From assembly GCF_029626175.1 (NCBI RefSeq), contig NZ_JARUBM010000002.1:868001-932000 (forward strand): 64,000 nucleotides of DNA, read 5' to 3'. The notes beneath the pieces are model-generated. The model ran no database searches and had not been told where the DNA came from. It saw only the letters and a program-made list of their open reading frames with translations. Positions 45,167 through 53,910 of this stretch are shown here, piece after piece. How positions within the stretch are numbered: position 1 is the first letter of the stretch; each line of letters starts with the position of its first letter. Position numbers and translations under genes: made by a program. The DNA is from Micromonospora sp. WMMD1082 (lineage in GTDB: Bacteria; Actinomycetota; Actinomycetes; Mycobacteriales; Micromonosporaceae).

Positions 45167-46513
45167 ATGTGCGACGCATGGGATCTCAAATGCCAGTTCA
45201 AAGAGGGCGCGACCGAGGTCGCTGGCGCCGTGGCCGACACGATGATCGGCCAGCTTGCCGACCTGATCAGCCAGGCCCAGTCCACGCTGATCACGTCGAC
45301 CGTGACGTGGTGGCTGTACCTGCCGCCGGTCGACGTCGAGCATGCGCCAGCGGCACAGACTCTCCAGCGGTGGATGCTGCCGTTCGCCTTGATCGTCTCG
45401 GTCGGCGGCATCATGTGGCAGTCCCTCCTGCTGATTATCAACCGCAAGGGGGAACCGCTCGTCGCGGTGGTGAAAGGGCTGTTCACGACCGCGTTGTTCG
45501 GCGCGGTAAGTCTCACTGGCACGCAGATGCTGCTCCGGGCGTGCGAGTCCTACACCGAGTGGGTCCTCACCTGGGGTATGGACTGCGCGCCAGGGCTCGG
45601 CGTCGACCCGGGCTGCAAGACCAACGCGCTGGCCGCGCGGATGCAGATGCTGCTGCTTCCGGCGGGACCGGGTATCGGCAGCGTCCTGGTGGTCGTCGTG
45701 GGCATGGTCGTGCTCGTGGCGAGCATCGTGCAGGCGATGCTGCTGCTGTTCCGTAACGGCGCCATCATCATCCTCGCCGGAATGCTGCAACTCGCCGCCA
45801 GCGGCAGCTTCACCGCAGCCACCAGTAACTGGTTGAAGCGGGTGCTCGGCTGGCTGCTCGCGATGGTCTTCTACGAGCCGTTCGCCGCCACCAGCTACGC
45901 GGTCGCGTTCATGCTCGTCGGCGATCCGCAGAACCGGGACATCTCGACGTGGTTCACCGGTGCCGGGATGCTCGGCATGACGCTCGTGGCGTTGCCGGCC
46001 ATGATGCGGTTCTTCAACTGGACCGTCGGCGCGGTACAAACCACCGGGAACTCCGCCGGCATGCTGGCTGCGGCGGGCGCCGCAGGGCTGCACGCGGTCG
46101 CGTCGAGACGCGGCTCATCCGGCATGTCCGCGACGGACTATGCCCGGGATATGGACCGCCGCTATCCGCCGCAGCCCAGCGGCGGCGACAGCGGATCGGG
46201 CACGCCTCGACCGACCCCGCCGGTATTCACCGGCCCCTCCCCCACCGCTGGTGCCGCCCCCTCGGCGAGTACCGCGACGACCACCACCGCGAGCGCCTCA
46301 GCCGGCAGCGCTACGACGACGGCGACGACGGCCGGCGGCAGCGCCGCGGCCGGTGCGGGCGCTGGTGCCGCAGGCGCCGGTGCGGTCGGGGCGTCCGCCG
46401 CAGCGGGCCCTGCCGCGCCTGTCGTCGCCGGTGTCGTTGTCGGCGCGCAGGTGGCGGGGGCAGCAGTCAAGTCCGCGGCGAGCACCGCGTCCCGTTCGAC
46501 GGAAACCGGGTGA
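45167..46513 (+). CDS. Polytopic T4SS channel protein (VirB6/TrbL-like)
   Basis: This 448-residue protein has at least six hydrophobic segments in its first 320 residues (for example FALIVSVGGIMWQSLLLII and VLVVVVGMVVLVASIVQAMLLL) and an Ala/Thr/Ser-rich cytoplasmic tail (about 330-448). That is the layout of VirB6/TrbL-type inner membrane channel proteins. It has paired cysteines in the N-terminal 110 residues. The start is 2 bp after the preceding stop. The tail's low complexity is typical and not a truncation. Confidence 0.82.
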   Translation: MCDAWDLKCQFKEGATEVAGAVADTMIGQLADLISQAQSTLITSTVTWWLYLPPVDVEHAPAAQTLQRWMLPFALIVSVGGIMWQSLLLIINRKGEPLVAVVKGLFTTALFGAVSLTGTQMLLRACESYTEWVLTWGMDCAPGLGVDPGCKTNALAARMQMLLLPAGPGIGSVLVVVVGMVVLVASIVQAMLLLFRNGAIIILAGMLQLAASGSFTAATSNWLKRVLGWLLAMVFYEPFAATSYAVAFMLVGDPQNRDISTWFTGAGMLGMTLVALPAMMRFFNWTVGAVQTTGNSAGMLAAAGAAGLHAVASRRGSSGMSATDYARDMDRRYPPQPSGGDSGSGTPRPTPPVFTGPSPTAGAAPSASTATTTTASASAGSATTTATTAGGSAAAGAGAGAAGAGAVGASAAAGPAAPVVAGVVVGAQVAGAAVKSAASTASRSTETG

Positions 46514-48015
46514 TCAGGATGCCTACGAACGCTCAGGCCGAGGAGACACGAACCTACGGTGGTTGGCGTCGCGCTCGACCGCTGGGCATGTTCGGGCTCG
46601 GCTTCGGTCAGACGATGGTGGTGCTCGCGGCAATGACCGTCGCGCTGATCACGGTGTCGGTGAGTCTGACCGCTCTCGCGGTGGTCGGCCCCGTCTGCCT
46701 GATCGTCATCGTCGGCAACGTCGCTCAGTGGGACGGTGTGTCGCTGGCGCAGGCGCTCGTGCAGCGTTTCCGCTGGGTCGCCGGTTCCGGCCGTGGCCGC
46801 ACGAGCTTCCGCAGCGGCGTGATGTCGGCGCAAGAGCACGCCTGGCAACTGCCGGGCGTGCTCGCCCCGACCGTCCTGCTGTCCGTCGATGATGGCCACG
46901 GCGGCACGTACGGCGTGGTGTGGCATCGCCGGCTCAGGACCATGACCGTCACCCTGCGGTGCGCCGCCCAGTCGACCTGGCTGGCCGACCCGGAGGCGGC
47001 GACCGCCTGGGTGTCGAACTGGGGCGGCTGGCTGGCCGGCCTCGGTCACGTGCCGATCGTGCGATGGGTCGCGGTCACGGTGGACACCGCGCCGGATTCC
47101 GGCACCCGGCTGGCTGACTACATCACCGGCCGGCTGGCACCGGACGGGCCAGCGGCAGCGGTGCGAGTGATCCAGCAGCTCATCGCCGCCGCACCACAGG
47201 CCGCCGCTGACGTGCAAACGACCGTGTCGATCACCTTCGAGCCGGCTGCGTCGCCGGCCCGGCCCAAGACGGTGCCGGACTGTCTCGCGGAGGTCGATCG
47301 CGCCTTGCCCGGCTTGCAGGACGCGCTGGCCGGGTGCGGGCTGACGGTGCTGGGTCGGGCGACAGCGGCGCAGATCGCCGGAATCGTGCGGCACGCCTTC
47401 GATCCGACCAGTCGAGGCGAGGTGACCCGGCTGCTCAGCGCCGCGCCGGACGCGGCAGCCGAGCTGCTGGACTGGAGCAACGCCGGCCCGGTCGCCGCCG
47501 AGGAACACACCGATCGCTACGAGCACGACGGCGCCACCAGTGTGACCTGGGCGTGGCACGAGGCACCGCGTCAGCCGGTCACGCACCACGTGCTCGCCCG
47601 GCTGCTCGCCCCCGGCGAGCAGCCGAAACGGGTCACGCTGCTGTACCGCCCGATGACCGCCGGGCAAGCTGCCGGCGAGGTCGAGCGGCAGGTCAACGCC
47701 GCCCAGTTCCGGTCCGCCTACCGGCGAGCGCGCAAGCTCGATCCGACCGCCCGGGACATCGCCGACCACGAGCAGGCCGCGCAAGCCGCACGAGAAGAAG
47801 CGCTCGGCGCAGGTGTCGGCCTGATCAGCCTCTGGGTGACCACCACCGTGCTCGATCCGGCCGACCTCGGCCGGGCCGTCGCGGATGTGGAAAGCCGCGC
47901 GGAGACGTGCAAGGTGCGGCTTCGCCGCCTGTGGCGTTCCCAGGCGGCCGGGTTCGCCGTCACCCTCCCGGCCGGGATCTGCCCGCCGGTGCTGGCCCAG
48001 CAGTGGCCGAACTGA
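46510..48015 (+). CDS. SCO6880-like type VII/IV transfer protein
   Basis: This protein of about 501 residues has an N-terminal tandem membrane hairpin (MVVLAAMTVALITVSVSLTALAVVGPVCLIVIVG) after the motif RTYGGWRRAR, and a large cytoplasmic domain that resembles SCO6880-like proteins: an ATPase-like region that lacks a Walker A. It precedes the VirB4-like ATPase, as in actinomycete conjugation clusters, and may act as an N-terminal partner of that ATPase. I use the GTG at 46510 (GTGA overlap with the previous stop); the ATG at 46519 is the other candidate. Confidence 0.8.
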   Translation: MIRMPTNAQAEETRTYGGWRRARPLGMFGLGFGQTMVVLAAMTVALITVSVSLTALAVVGPVCLIVIVGNVAQWDGVSLAQALVQRFRWVAGSGRGRTSFRSGVMSAQEHAWQLPGVLAPTVLLSVDDGHGGTYGVVWHRRLRTMTVTLRCAAQSTWLADPEAATAWVSNWGGWLAGLGHVPIVRWVAVTVDTAPDSGTRLADYITGRLAPDGPAAAVRVIQQLIAAAPQAAADVQTTVSITFEPAASPARPKTVPDCLAEVDRALPGLQDALAGCGLTVLGRATAAQIAGIVRHAFDPTSRGEVTRLLSAAPDAAAELLDWSNAGPVAAEEHTDRYEHDGATSVTWAWHEAPRQPVTHHVLARLLAPGEQPKRVTLLYRPMTAGQAAGEVERQVNAAQFRSAYRRARKLDPTARDIADHEQAAQAAREEALGAGVGLISLWVTTTVLDPADLGRAVADVESRAETCKVRLRRLWRSQAAGFAVTLPAGICPPVLAQQWPN

Positions 48016-48041
48016 TCTTCCCTCTCTCCAGGAGCACTCCC

Positions 48042-49496
48042 ATGGCATTCGCAGATATTGACGTGACCGCGCTCGGCCCGATCCCCCCGGCCTGGGGATG
48101 GCGTCGACCGGGCGCCGGCCGCGCCGTCCACGTAACGGCCGGTACCGAGTACCAGGCCACGACCGTGCAGGCCGCCGGCTTGTACCCGTTCACCGCCGGC
48201 AGCGGCGCCCCCCTGCTGGGCGTGCCGATCGGCCGGCACCAGCTCTGGGGTGAGTCCGTGCTGCTCGACCCGTTCGAGTGGCTCAACGCCGGACTGATCA
48301 CCAACACCGGTGTTTTCGTGCTCGGCCAGCCGGGTGCCGGCAAGTCCGCACTGGCCAAGCGGCTGGTCATGGGAATGGCCGCCACCGGCACCCAGATCTT
48401 GATTCTCGGAGACACGAAGCCGGACTACAGCCGGGTCGTGCAGCACCTCGATGGTCAGGTCATTCGGGTCGGCAGGGGTCTGGACCGGATCAACCCGCTC
48501 GACGCCGGCCCGCTCGGCACCGTGCTGTCGCGGATGAGCGGACCCGACGCCGACCAGCTTCGCCTGGAGGTACGCGGGCGGCGGCTGACCCTGCTCATCG
48601 CCCTGTGCACGCTCGTGCGCGACGGCGGGCAGGTTAGCAACACCGAGGAGGTCGTCCTCGGCAGGGTCGTCGACCTGCTTGCCGAACGGCGCACCGGAGA
48701 TCCGGTGATCCCCGACGTGCTCGCAGTGCTTGACCAAGGACCGGACACCATCCGCGCCGCAGCGCGGGCTACCTCGGCGGCCGACTACCGCCGCCGGATC
48801 GACGACCTGGTCGCCACCCTGCGCCTGTTGTGCGAGGGCACGCTCGCCGGTGTCTTCGACTCCGCCACCTCCACCCCAATCGACCTGTCTGCCAAGGCGG
48901 TCAGCATCGACATCTCCCGGGTGGCCGCCGCCGGCGACAAGCTGGTCGCCGCAGCGATGCTGTCCACCTGGAGTTACGGGTACGCCGTTATCGACGCTGC
49001 CGCCGTGCTCGCCGACCAGAGCCTCGCTCCCCGGCGGCGACATCTGGCGATCATGGACGAGCTGTGGCGGGCGCTCCGGGGAGCGCCCGGGTTGGTCGAG
49101 CCGGCCGACGCGCTCACCCGGCTGTCGCGCAACCTCGGCGTCGCACAGATCATGCTCACCCACTCGCTGGACGACCTGGACGCGCTGGCCAGCGACGAGG
49201 ACCGCGCCAAGGGACGCGGCATGGCCGAACGGTGCGCCATCAAGGTCTTGGCCGCGTTGCCTGGCCGGGAACTGGACCGGATCAGCCAGATGGTCCGGCT
49301 GTCCGTGCCCGAGCGGGACATGGTCGCGTCCTGGGCCGCCCCCGAAGCACTGGTGCCCGGCGCCATGCATCCCGGTCGCGGAAAGTACCTCGTCAAGACC
49401 GGCGAGCGGGCGGGAATGCCCGTCGCGCTGCACCTGGTCGGCGAAGAACTCGCCCTCTACGACACGGACGCCGCCGTACGGGCAGGTGCCCGATGA
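48042..49496 (+). CDS. VirB4-like T4SS ATPase
   Basis: This 484-residue ATPase has Walker A GQPGAGKSALAKR (about 96-108), GDTKPDYS (about 125), and Walker B LAIMDELW (about 335), with the FtsK/VirB4-type fold. It is shorter than classic VirB4 (about 800), because the N-terminal half seems to be supplied by the separate SCO6880-like gene before it. The ATG at 48042 follows GGAG. Energy for substrate or pilin transport is the expected role. The ATP site is intact. Confidence 0.88.
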   Translation: MAFADIDVTALGPIPPAWGWRRPGAGRAVHVTAGTEYQATTVQAAGLYPFTAGSGAPLLGVPIGRHQLWGESVLLDPFEWLNAGLITNTGVFVLGQPGAGKSALAKRLVMGMAATGTQILILGDTKPDYSRVVQHLDGQVIRVGRGLDRINPLDAGPLGTVLSRMSGPDADQLRLEVRGRRLTLLIALCTLVRDGGQVSNTEEVVLGRVVDLLAERRTGDPVIPDVLAVLDQGPDTIRAAARATSAADYRRRIDDLVATLRLLCEGTLAGVFDSATSTPIDLSAKAVSIDISRVAAAGDKLVAAAMLSTWSYGYAVIDAAAVLADQSLAPRRRHLAIMDELWRALRGAPGLVEPADALTRLSRNLGVAQIMLTHSLDDLDALASDEDRAKGRGMAERCAIKVLAALPGRELDRISQMVRLSVPERDMVASWAAPEALVPGAMHPGRGKYLVKTGERAGMPVALHLVGEELALYDTDAAVRAGAR

Positions 49497-51361
49497 GCGG
49501 CATCCGCAACCAGCAGCCGATCTACCCACGCGGTAGCGCCGGCGGATACCCCCTAGCCCCGTGGCTGATCCTGGGAGCCTGCGCCGCCACCGCGGCCTTG
49601 ACCTGGCTGGCGTGGATCGCCGGCCGCCTCGCCGCCGTGGCCGCCGGCCGCCCCTGGGACACCGGCCCATCCTTCGGCTGGGAGTTCACGAAGCGCCTGC
49701 TTGACCAGGACTGGCAGCATCTGTGGCCCGGCGTGCCACCGCTACTGGTAGCGCTGATCTACGCGCTACTGCTCACCACGACGGTCGTGCCCGGCTTCTG
49801 GGCGTGGGCGTGGTGGCAGGCCCGCCGCCCGCAGGCCGGAGACCCACTGCCGTCCCTCGCCCGCACCCGCGACGTCGACGAACTCATCGGCGCGACCGCG
49901 CTTGCGCGGGCACAGCGGCTACGGCCGAGCCTCGCCGGACGTGCACCCAAGCAGGTGCCCGCCACCGCGATCGGCATCGCGCTTGGACGACTCGTCACCG
50001 GGGGCCGCCGCGGGCCGGTGCTGCGGTCCAGTTGGGAAGACGTGCTCCTCGCCGTGATGGCGCCCCGGGCCGGCAAGACGACCAGCCTCGCCGTGCCCCC
50101 GATCCTGGACGCACCGGGACCGGTGCTCGCTACCAGCAACCGCTCCGACCTGTGGGCGGCCACCGCCCGAGCCCGCGAGCGGGTCGGCCGGGTCTGGACG
50201 TTCGACCCACAGCGGGTCACCCGGCAACCTCAAACCCTCTGGTGGAACCCCCTGGCCACCATCAACGGTGTCGAGGAAGCCGCACGGCTCGCCGACCATT
50301 TCATCCAGGAGATCCGGGGCGTCGGTTCCTCCGACCCGTTCTGGCCGCTGGCCGCCGGGGACCTGCTCACGTGTCTCTTCCTCGCCGCCGCCAACTCCGG
50401 CGGCACGCTCACCGACGTGCAAGCCTGGCTGTCCGACGTGACCAGCCGCGAGCCGGTCACGCTGCTGCGCGCTGCCGGATACCCCCAGGCCGCCCGTGCG
50501 CTCGCCGGCCGTCAAGGAGGGGCCCCGGAAACCAGAGACGGCGTCTACGAAACCGCGCGTACGGCCGCCCGGTGCCTGTCCGATCCGGAAATCATGGCCT
50601 GGGTAACACCGCCGACCAGCGCCCTGGACCGGCTCGACGTGACCACGTTCCCCGGCTCCCGCGACACCCTCTACCTCCTGAGCAAGGAGGGCGCGGGTGC
50701 CGCCGCTCCCCTGGTCGCCGCGCTCACCGACGCCGTGTTCCGCACCGCTGTCGTCCACGCCGAGGCGGCCGGTGGCCGCATCGACCCGCCCGTCCTGGCG
50801 GTATTGGACGAGGCGGCCAACATATGCAAGATCAATGACTTGCCGCAGCTCTACAGCCATCTCGGCGGTAGAGGGGTCATCCCGATCACCATCATCCAGA
50901 ACATCGCCCAAGGCCAGGGCGTGTGGGGCGAGCGCGGCATGACGGCCCTCTGGTCCGCCGCCACCGTCAAGGTCATCGGCGCAGGTTTGGACGACGCCCG
51001 CCACGCCGAGGACATCTCCCGCCTGATCGGCGACCACGACGTCGCGACGACCTCGATCAACCGTGACGGCAACGGTCACACCAGCTACTCCACCAGCGCC
51101 CAACGGCGCCGGATCCTCGAACCGGGCGACCTCCGCGCCCTCAAGCGGGGGCGGGCGATCCTGCTAGCGACCGGCGCCCGAGCCGCCATGATCGACCTGA
51201 TGCCGTGGTATCGCGGCGACCACGCCGACATCATCGGTGCCGACACCACCGCCAATGTCGAGGCCATCACCCGCACCGCCCGCGCGGACCTGGGTGCCGA
51301 CCACCTCGGTCCGTCGAGTTCGGACACAACAACGTCCACCGACCGCGGAGACCTGTCATGA
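49493..51361 (+). CDS. VirD4/TraG-like type IV coupling protein
   Basis: This 622-residue protein is of the T4CP family. Two N-terminal membrane helices (about 20-45 and 85-110) precede the nucleotide domain with Walker A APRAGKTTSL (about 190-199) and Walker B VLAVLDEAANI (about 433-443). The motif GVIPITIIQNIAQ follows, as in TraG/VirD4. It recruits relaxase-bound DNA to the secretion channel. The start lies in the ATGA overlap with the VirB4-like gene. The C-terminal 20 residues are Ser/Thr-rich. Confidence 0.9.
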   Translation: MSGIRNQQPIYPRGSAGGYPLAPWLILGACAATAALTWLAWIAGRLAAVAAGRPWDTGPSFGWEFTKRLLDQDWQHLWPGVPPLLVALIYALLLTTTVVPGFWAWAWWQARRPQAGDPLPSLARTRDVDELIGATALARAQRLRPSLAGRAPKQVPATAIGIALGRLVTGGRRGPVLRSSWEDVLLAVMAPRAGKTTSLAVPPILDAPGPVLATSNRSDLWAATARARERVGRVWTFDPQRVTRQPQTLWWNPLATINGVEEAARLADHFIQEIRGVGSSDPFWPLAAGDLLTCLFLAAANSGGTLTDVQAWLSDVTSREPVTLLRAAGYPQAARALAGRQGGAPETRDGVYETARTAARCLSDPEIMAWVTPPTSALDRLDVTTFPGSRDTLYLLSKEGAGAAAPLVAALTDAVFRTAVVHAEAAGGRIDPPVLAVLDEAANICKINDLPQLYSHLGGRGVIPITIIQNIAQGQGVWGERGMTALWSAATVKVIGAGLDDARHAEDISRLIGDHDVATTSINRDGNGHTSYSTSAQRRRILEPGDLRALKRGRAILLATGARAAMIDLMPWYRGDHADIIGADTTANVEAITRTARADLGADHLGPSSSDTTTSTDRGDLS

Positions 51362-51564
51362 GCGGCCACTCCGCCCGGCTGTCGGCCGACCTGCGCTGGG
51401 TCGAGGCGATGCTCACCGACCTACAACGGCAGATCGACGAGCTCGCCGGTGAGCTGCGGGCGCTGTCCCACCTCGTGCATGTGCACACCCTCGCAACGCT
51501 GCGGGCGGACACGGACAGCACGGTTGCGTCGGCCACGCCCACGGAGGCCGACGATGCCCGGTGA
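51358..51564 (+). CDS. Small coiled-coil protein (68 residues)
   Basis: This short gene starts in an ATGA overlap with the coupling-protein gene. Its product is mostly one amphipathic helix (RWVEAMLTDLQRQIDELAGELRALSHLVH) with leucine heptads, likely a dimeric coiled coil. It overlaps the primase-PP2C gene by 11 bp. Its fixed position suggests an adaptor; no family is recognised. Confidence 0.6.
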   Translation: MSGHSARLSADLRWVEAMLTDLQRQIDELAGELRALSHLVHVHTLATLRADTDSTVASATPTEADDAR

Positions 51565-53626
51565 GCGGCCCGCCCCGCCGCCGGAACGCCTCTACGCGGT
51601 CAACGCCGCCGCCGCCCAGTTCTACGCCAGCCGGCTGCCTGTCTCGCGCAAGGCGGCCCGCTACCTGCACAGCCACGGCATCAACACCGCAGCGGACCCC
51701 ACCGGCCCTTGGCAGGTCGGCTACGCACCGGGACGGTGGACCGAACTGGCCACCCACCTGCGGGCAGCGGGATTCACCGACGAGGAGGTGACCGGCGCCG
51801 GTCTCGGTTTCATCCACAACAGGAGCGGACACCTACTGGACCGCTTCCGCGACCGGCTCATGTTCCCCGTCACCGACGTGCACAACCGCGTCGTCGGATT
51901 CACCGCCCGCGACCTGGGCGGACGCGCCGAGGCCAAGTGGCTGAACACGCCAGAGACAGCTATCTACCGCAAACGCCTGCTGCTGTACGGTCTCGGCCAG
52001 CAGCTCGCGAACCGGCCCGCCGGTATCGGCGACCCGATCGTGTTCGTCGTCGAGGGCGCCGCCGATGTCCTCGCGATGCACCGCATGGCCGCCGCGCACG
52101 CTGCGATCCCCGAGACGCAGCCGCTGTACGCGGTCGCACCGTGTGGCACCAACCTCACCCGAGACCAGCTCGACCTGATCCAACAAACCCTGCCAGGTGC
52201 CCACCTGATCCTGGCCTTCGACGGCGACGACGCCGGACGTCGAGCCGCCGACCGGGTGTACCCGGTCGCCTCTCGATGGCCCGGCCAGGTCTCCGGAATA
52301 CGCCTGCCGGAGGGACAGGACCCTGCCGACATGCTCGGCGCCATGGATCCCGTCTGGGCGATCAGCGAAATCATCGGTGCCGTCCAGCCTCTCGCTCAGG
52401 TCCAGATGACCAACACGATCGACCGGCTGTTCGCCACCAAGCGGATCACCGATCCGGTCCGATTCGTCGAAGATCGGATCACCGCCTACCGGGCTATCGC
52501 CGAGTTGTTCGTCGACGCGCCGCACGCCACCCGTGACATGGCCGAAGCCGCCGCCGAGCGGCTCGGCCTGGCCTCGACCGACGTCGCGCGTGGGGTCATC
52601 GAGGCATGGAGTGCCCGCACCGACACCCCCGGCGGAACCGACCCTCCTCCGGACACGGCCGCCCCGCCCTCCGCTGATGAACCGGCGGCAGGCCCACCAG
52701 CCGAGGTCCCGACGCCCTCCAGCCCTTCTCATGGCGTAGCCGAGACGGACATCACCGTCTCGGCCACAGCTCACAACACGGGGAGTCGCCGCGCCGGCAC
52801 CACTGCTGCGATCACACGCTACGACCCGAGCAGCGGAATCACCGTCTGGGCACTTGCCGACGGCATCGGCCGCCACGCGCAGGCCGCGACCGCCGCGCAG
52901 ATGGCGGCCGACATCGCGGCGACGGTCAGCCTGCGCTCCACGCCAGCGGCCGGGCTGCACGGCGCGCGGGCAGCGATCAATGCCTTCTACAGCGGGGTCC
53001 ACCCCAGCCAGGCGGGCGACGCCTCCCTGCTCGTCGTCTCTGCGTACCCATCCCCGACACACCGTCACGGCGTACGGTGGGAGCTTGCCTGGGCCGGCGA
53101 CTGCCGCGCCTACACCATCCGCGCCGGCCAACTTGCCCAGGTCACCGCCGATCACACCGCCGCCTGGCAACGCCGCGATCAGGGAGAGCACCCATCGCCC
53201 GGTATCGCGGACGTGCTGCTCACCTCCAGCATCCGCGCCGGCGACATCAGCGTGTGCCCTCTTGACGAAGGGCCGCTGCTGCTGTGCAACAACGGCGTGC
53301 ACCGCGCGATCCCCGAGCGCCAGCTCGCGGCAGAGCTGGCGGGCATGAGCGATGCCCAAGCCAGCGCCGACCGGCTCGCCCGCGGGGTCGGGCAGCACAA
53401 CGCGCGAGATGCGACGGTCCTACTCATCCACGCCCGATCCGCACCACCGGCTCTGGTCACCACGACCAGAACCAACGCCCACGCGACGGTGACGGCGTCA
53501 GGATCCCCGGCGGCCCTGGCCAAGACCTCCTTCACGGACGCAGGAACCGGTCCTGCGGCGGTCACGACGCCGCAGGCCGAGTCGGTGCGAGGGTTCGGTC
53601 AGCCGGCCGCCGGCCGGCGACGCTGA
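51554..53626 (+). CDS. DnaG-like primase core fused to a PP2C phosphatase domain
   Basis: This 690-residue protein has two unrelated parts. The N-terminal 350 residues form a DnaG catalytic core: FRDRLMFPVTD, toprim Glu E167 in VVEGAADVLAM, and AFDGDDAGRRA (about 220-230). The CHC2 zinc-binding domain of normal DnaG is absent. After a Pro-rich linker, residues about 395-640 form a PP2C-type phosphatase: VWALADGIGRH (about 430), GDCRAYTIRAGQL (canonical GDSR) and RDATVLLI. The start at 51554 follows ACGGAGG. The protein ends the secretion operon, so priming of transferred single strands coupled to phosphoprotein control is a possibility; this is inference. Confidence 0.82.
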   Translation: MPGERPAPPPERLYAVNAAAAQFYASRLPVSRKAARYLHSHGINTAADPTGPWQVGYAPGRWTELATHLRAAGFTDEEVTGAGLGFIHNRSGHLLDRFRDRLMFPVTDVHNRVVGFTARDLGGRAEAKWLNTPETAIYRKRLLLYGLGQQLANRPAGIGDPIVFVVEGAADVLAMHRMAAAHAAIPETQPLYAVAPCGTNLTRDQLDLIQQTLPGAHLILAFDGDDAGRRAADRVYPVASRWPGQVSGIRLPEGQDPADMLGAMDPVWAISEIIGAVQPLAQVQMTNTIDRLFATKRITDPVRFVEDRITAYRAIAELFVDAPHATRDMAEAAAERLGLASTDVARGVIEAWSARTDTPGGTDPPPDTAAPPSADEPAAGPPAEVPTPSSPSHGVAETDITVSATAHNTGSRRAGTTAAITRYDPSSGITVWALADGIGRHAQAATAAQMAADIAATVSLRSTPAAGLHGARAAINAFYSGVHPSQAGDASLLVVSAYPSPTHRHGVRWELAWAGDCRAYTIRAGQLAQVTADHTAAWQRRDQGEHPSPGIADVLLTSSIRAGDISVCPLDEGPLLLCNNGVHRAIPERQLAAELAGMSDAQASADRLARGVGQHNARDATVLLIHARSAPPALVTTTRTNAHATVTASGSPAALAKTSFTDAGTGPAAVTTPQAESVRGFGQPAAGRRR

Positions 53627-53661
53627 CCGACTGCGGCCCTGTGCGTCCGATCGGAAAACGC

Positions 53662-53694
53662 AATCGGTCCCCGGGAAAGACCCGGGGACCGATT
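53662..53694. terminator. Perfect 14-bp hairpin after the secretion operon
   Basis: The arm AATCGGTCCCCGGG (53662-53675) pairs perfectly with CCCGGGGACCGATT (53681-53694) around a 5-nt loop AAAGA. It lies 36 bp after the primase-PP2C stop, between converging operons, and is probably a bidirectional terminator even without a T-run. The rest of the 284-bp gap shows no gene I can support. Confidence 0.7.
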
Positions 53695-53910
53695 GAAAGC
53701 CTTGCTTCCGGCGTCGTAGCCGCCCCGCAGAGGAGACGGGCCAGAGGAACTGGGCGATCCACCGGTTGCGCACCCGGTAGGGCCCTTACTCCGGAAGCTT
53801 ACGAAGAACAGCCTAGAGCGCCCTGCCCACGATTTGCTACCCGATTTTCCCGGAGACTCGGACCACTGAGGCGAGCGGAACCTCACACCAACCTGTCCGG
53901 CGACATTGAC

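Noticed and set aside
46162..49670. Minus-strand open frames of 628 and 650 codons across the T4SS genes
   Set aside because: Antisense shadows of the SCO6880-like and VirB4-like genes.
51833..53398. Minus-strand open frame of 521 codons
   Set aside because: Antisense to the primase-PP2C gene, which has intact motifs in both domains.
53627..53910. Small open frames in the gap after the secretion operon
   Set aside because: They run through a perfect hairpin and have no ribosome binding site or recognisable protein.
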